NCBI GenBank assembly: GCA_046316615.1
Contig: JBKDAN010000049.1
Coordinates: 107,015-171,014 of the forward strand
Origin: BJHL01 sp040378885
Lineage (GTDB): Bacteria; Planctomycetota; Phycisphaerae; Phycisphaerales; UBA1924
Direction of reading: 5' to 3'
DNA length: 64,000 nt
In this document: positions 61,224 to 64,000 of the stretch, piece by piece
Layout of the letters: each line of letters begins with the position of its first letter
How positions within the stretch are numbered: position 1 is the first letter of the stretch
Made by a program: the position numbers and the translations under genes
Notes under the pieces: generated by a model
Told to the model about the DNA's origin: nothing
The model's input: only the letters and a program-made list of their open reading frames with translations
Databases searched by the model: none

Positions 61224-63661
61224 TGCGACTCAACCACATCACGCGACTTCTCGCTCTCGTCGCCTCATGCCTGCTGCCCGGCGCTGTCCTCGCCCAGAAC
61301 TGCGCGCCCACGCTGCTCCCGCTCTCACCCAACGCCGGCCTCGTCGGCGTAGGCGGCCCCGTCAACGCACTAACCCGCTGGGATCCCGACGGCACAGGCC
61401 CGCAGCCCGAGTCCCTCATCGCCGCCGGCCGCGTGCTCATGCCCCAGAGCACGCCCATGAACATCGCCGCGTGGGATGGCCGCCTCTGGCGCTCACTCAA
61501 TGCCGATTTCTCTTCCAACTTCAACATCCTCGCGATGACATCCTTCCAAGGAAAGCTCATCGTCGCCGGTCAGTTCACCACCGTGAACAACCAGCCCGCG
61601 CTCAATATCGCCAGCTACGACGGCCAGACCTGGTCCGCCATGGGCGATGGGCTCCGCATGGCCAGCGGTCAGCAAGCCACCGTCCGTTCACTCACCATCC
61701 ACAACGGCTTGCTCTACGCCGCCGGCAGCTTCGATCTCGCAGGCTCGCAGCCCGCCGCAAGCATCGCCTCGTGGGACGGCACGCAGTGGCAGCCCCTGCC
61801 CTTCACATCAACCTCGCCCTTGCCCTCCATCAACACCACCGCATCCTTCAACGACGCCCTCATCGTCGGCACCGCCCAGACCGGCACGCTCACCGCCGTG
61901 GGCCTGCCGGGTGTCACTCTCGGTCGCTGGGACGGCTCCGCATGGGCCGCCGCCAGCACGACCTTCATGGGCCTCAACATCAATTCCATGGCCCGCGACG
62001 GTACAAGTCTCTACATCAGCAGTTCGGCCCTGTACCGTCTCAGCACCGCAGGCGTGCTCACCAACCTCATCACACCCGCCACCTTCAACCCATCGCTCGT
62101 GCACCGCTTCGCCGGCGGCGTCGCCGTCGTCGGAGAAACCAACCTCGGCTCGCCCATCATCCGCGTCTACCAGGGCTCAAACGCGCTTGTCTACGCCACG
62201 GGCGATGTCCCCATCGCCGCTCTGGGCGACTGGCAAGGCCGCCTCGTCGCAGGTGGCGATTTCCAGAGCATCGGCAACGTCCTCTCACGCAACATCGCCC
62301 TCTATCTTCCCACCGAGCAGAGCTGGCGTTCCATCGGCGCGGGCCTCCAGCCCGTTGGCTTTTTTCCAGGCATCAACGCCGCCGTTTCCGACGCTCAGTT
62401 CGACTACTTCGGAGGCAGCTTCTACGGCATCGGAGGTGTCTACTCCACCGACTTCGTCCGCCGCTCGCGCACCACCGGAGACTTCACCGCCGCCGCTTCG
62501 CCCGTTGATCTGGTCGAGTCCATGCAGTTGCTCGACCTCGACGGCCCCGGCCCCGAAGCCCCCCGCGTCGTCGTTGGCCTCAAACGGACAAACGGCACCA
62601 TCCTCCCCAACGGCATCAAGTCCTTCGACGGCGCCGCCTGGCGCAACGAAATGAACGCCGTCCAAGCGACCGCCGGGTTCAATCCTGTCATCTTCGCTCT
62701 CGCCACGCACCAAGGACAGTTCATCGCAGGCGGCGACTTCTTAAGCGTGAGCGGCGTCCCCGCCGTCGGCATCGCGCGTCGCGTCAACGGCGTGTGGCAG
62801 GCCATGGGCTCTCTGCCCGCCCGCAGCGTCGTGCGCGATCTGCGTGTCGTCCAGGGCGATCTCTACGCAATTGGCGACTTCGGCACCGCACTGGGCCTCG
62901 TCATCCGCTGGACAGGCACCACGTGGGAATCCACCGGATTGCCCACAGGCACCAACGTCATGGGCATGCGCCTCACGGAGTATGCAGGCCAGCTCGTCGC
63001 CAGTCAGCAATCCGGCAGCGACGCGTCCGTCTTCACGCTGCGTGCAGGCGTCTGGCAGCCCATGGGTCAGACCGACTTCGCCGCCCCCCTCGCCACAATC
63101 GACGGCGAACTCTTCGCCGGCACACGCCGCTGGAACGGCGTCAACTTCGTCGGCACAACCACCAGCCTGGGCCTCACGCCGCAAGGTGTCATCACCGACG
63201 CCGCAGGAAACCGCGTCTACTTCGGACCAAGCGCGAACCCCATCTATTTTCGAGAACTGCGCCCCGCCCGCGTCACAGTCGGCTTTAACTCACCCGCCCA
63301 GTCCGTCGCCGCATGCCCCGACACCGACGTCACGCTCTCCGTCGATGCTCACTTCACAGGCACCGCATCCTTCATCTGGCGCAGGAACGGCATCGCACTG
63401 CCCGAGCAAGGCTACCTCGGCGCCCGCACCACCACCCTCACCCTCCTCAACGCCACCCCCGCCGACGCAGGAATCTATGACGTCGTCACCTACACCCCCT
63501 GCGGCCTCGTCCAGTCCCAGCCCATCACTCTCACTGTCGCCCAGTCCCTCTGCACCCCCATCTGCGGCGACATCGACTTCAACAACAACGACGTCTTCCC
63601 CGAAGAGGAAGACGTCATCGCCTTCTTCCGCGTCCTCGCCGGCGGCAACTGCACCGAGTAA
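61220..63661 (+). CDS. secreted kelch-type propeller with Ig-like domain and one tail module
   Basis: About 813 residues. The ATG at 61220 overlaps the previous stop (ATGA) and has GGAGGAG seven bases upstream, itself inside the preceding tail-coding sequence, so translation is coupled. The signal peptide ends GAVLAQ. Repeats of the same Rax2/kelch type as its neighbour, with RWDPDGTGPQPESL at the start. Residues ~690-780 are an Ig-like domain (FIWRRNGIALPEQG, TPADAGIYDVV). One acidic-class tail module ends it. A close paralogue of the preceding gene by tandem duplication. Confidence 0.9.
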   Translation: MMRLNHITRLLALVASCLLPGAVLAQNCAPTLLPLSPNAGLVGVGGPVNALTRWDPDGTGPQPESLIAAGRVLMPQSTPMNIAAWDGRLWRSLNADFSSNFNILAMTSFQGKLIVAGQFTTVNNQPALNIASYDGQTWSAMGDGLRMASGQQATVRSLTIHNGLLYAAGSFDLAGSQPAASIASWDGTQWQPLPFTSTSPLPSINTTASFNDALIVGTAQTGTLTAVGLPGVTLGRWDGSAWAAASTTFMGLNINSMARDGTSLYISSSALYRLSTAGVLTNLITPATFNPSLVHRFAGGVAVVGETNLGSPIIRVYQGSNALVYATGDVPIAALGDWQGRLVAGGDFQSIGNVLSRNIALYLPTEQSWRSIGAGLQPVGFFPGINAAVSDAQFDYFGGSFYGIGGVYSTDFVRRSRTTGDFTAAASPVDLVESMQLLDLDGPGPEAPRVVVGLKRTNGTILPNGIKSFDGAAWRNEMNAVQATAGFNPVIFALATHQGQFIAGGDFLSVSGVPAVGIARRVNGVWQAMGSLPARSVVRDLRVVQGDLYAIGDFGTALGLVIRWTGTTWESTGLPTGTNVMGMRLTEYAGQLVASQQSGSDASVFTLRAGVWQPMGQTDFAAPLATIDGELFAGTRRWNGVNFVGTTTSLGLTPQGVITDAAGNRVYFGPSANPIYFRELRPARVTVGFNSPAQSVAACPDTDVTLSVDAHFTGTASFIWRRNGIALPEQGYLGARTTTLTLLNATPADAGIYDVVTYTPCGLVQSQPITLTVAQSLCTPICGDIDFNNNDVFPEEEDVIAFFRVLAGGNCTE
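63563..63658 (+). repeat. dockerin-like tail, one copy (acidic class)
   Basis: A single EEED-class module (FPEEEDVIAFFRVLAGG) ending NCTE, nearly the same as the last copy of the 56290 gene. Confidence 0.9.
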
Positions 63662-63690
63662 TCCCGCCCATCACATCATCACACCCCCAC

Positions 63691-63719
63691 AAAGCCCGCT
63701 GCCCCCAGCGGGCCTTTTC
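63691..63719 (+). terminator. intrinsic terminator of the propeller operon
   Basis: AAAGCCCGCT pairs with AGCGGGC-CTTTT (one mismatch), loop GCCCCC, ending in TTTT. Confidence 0.7.
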
Positions 63720-63769
63720 ATCCCCACGCCATCCCACACAACACCATCACCTCATCAACCACATATCAC

Positions 63770-63935
63770 AATTTCCCCGTTCCCCGGTCCCCCTTCCCCC
63801 TTGCCCCGTCCCCCGTGCCCCGGGCCCCATCACCCGGCGACCGTGCCCCCCCCCCCCGCCCCCCCCCCCCGTACCCCAGACACCCTACTCCCTTCCCCCA
63901 GACCCCGTCCCCCCCCCCATTGCCCCCGCTCCAGT
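63770..63935. repeat. C-rich low-complexity tract
   Basis: About 165 bases that are overwhelmingly C on the plus strand, with runs up to 13 C (63847-63870). The minus strand could form G-quadruplexes. No gene is visible from 63662 to the window end; the final ~40 bases include a C/G-rich inverted element (cccgcg...cgcggg). Confidence 0.85.
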
Positions 63936-64000
63936 CTCTCCTCCCCTACGGGGCGCAGGCCTTTAGCCACGGGTGCAGCGCAGCCCGCGTCCTCGCGGGC

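Noticed and set aside
60685..62508. A 607-residue plus-strand frame overlapping two propeller genes
   Set aside because: Starts Pro/Ser-rich, ends Arg-rich, and crosses the ATGA junction of two well-supported genes in another frame.
6758..63658. Regularly recurring DNA blocks (about 90 bases) considered as a possible CRISPR or transposon repeat
   Set aside because: They lie in frame at the ends of genes and encode the same protein module; no spacers, no target-site duplications.

Overview
The window looks like a chromosomal segment of a planctomycete, most likely class Phycisphaerae. The evidence is the high GC content, a MurE of the meso-diaminopimelate type, the futalosine-pathway enzyme MqnA, small proteins and zinc-ribbon membrane proteins of types common in that group, and above all many secreted proteins that end in a Cys-bracketed, Asn/Asp-rich dockerin-like tail. 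The taxonomic call is an inference from gene content. I see no rRNA, tRNA, CRISPR array, transposase, phage or integrase gene.

Layout. 1-468: the 3' end of an unknown gene and a short relic of a short-chain dehydrogenase. 535-4664: an unknown protein overlapping a GGDEF diguanylate cyclase, then mqnA, then an unknown convergent gene. 4856-11879: first cluster of tailed secreted proteins (a beta-sandwich/Ig-type protein, a kelch-type propeller interrupted by an in-frame TAG, and a C-type lectin/beta-helix protein), with a DUF2238-type membrane protein between them. 12127-18806: housekeeping block with a CPBP protease, trpC, a thioredoxin-fold protein, trmB, queC and a YeiH-type transporter. 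19992-24774: second tailed cluster, all on the minus strand (WTGTAAS-repeat protein, secreted EEP-fold nuclease/phosphatase, Cys-rich GACC-repeat protein). 24875-28130: a DoxX protein and a CsoR-regulated metal-response cluster. 28371-35987: yidD-rnpA, an HU-type protein, aroC, a cysteine desulfurase, rlmE and a nitroreductase. 36064-39374: pyruvate dehydrogenase E2 and E1-beta with two small genes between them. 40484-43647: murE-murF. 43653-46964: a giant TagF-like/formylglycine-enzyme-like membrane protein. 47016-52388: a complete branched-chain amino acid ABC transporter (livF, G, M, H, K). 52766-63661: third tailed cluster (secreted GH15 glucoamylase-type enzyme and three kelch-type propellers). 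63662-64000: terminator and a strikingly C-rich tract.

The strongest system-level signal is the tail. Ten secreted proteins of quite different architecture carry 17 copies of one ~30-residue module (IDFNNN, then VFPE, then FFxVLAGG, bracketed by cysteines) at the extreme C-terminus, as one or two copies. A shared tail on unrelated secreted enzymes, binding proteins and propellers is what a sorting, anchoring or docking signal would look like. Its likely Ca2+-binding character and its partner are inference; no receptor or sorting enzyme is recognisable in the window.

Other notable points: a predicted CTG start codon supported by a Shine-Dalgarno sequence and a signal peptide, paired CsoR-type operators in front of a heavy-metal-binding protein that lacks the first Cys of its CxxC, overlapping divergent start codons of trpC and a CPBP protease gene, and a 21-codon relic copy of the DUF2238 gene.
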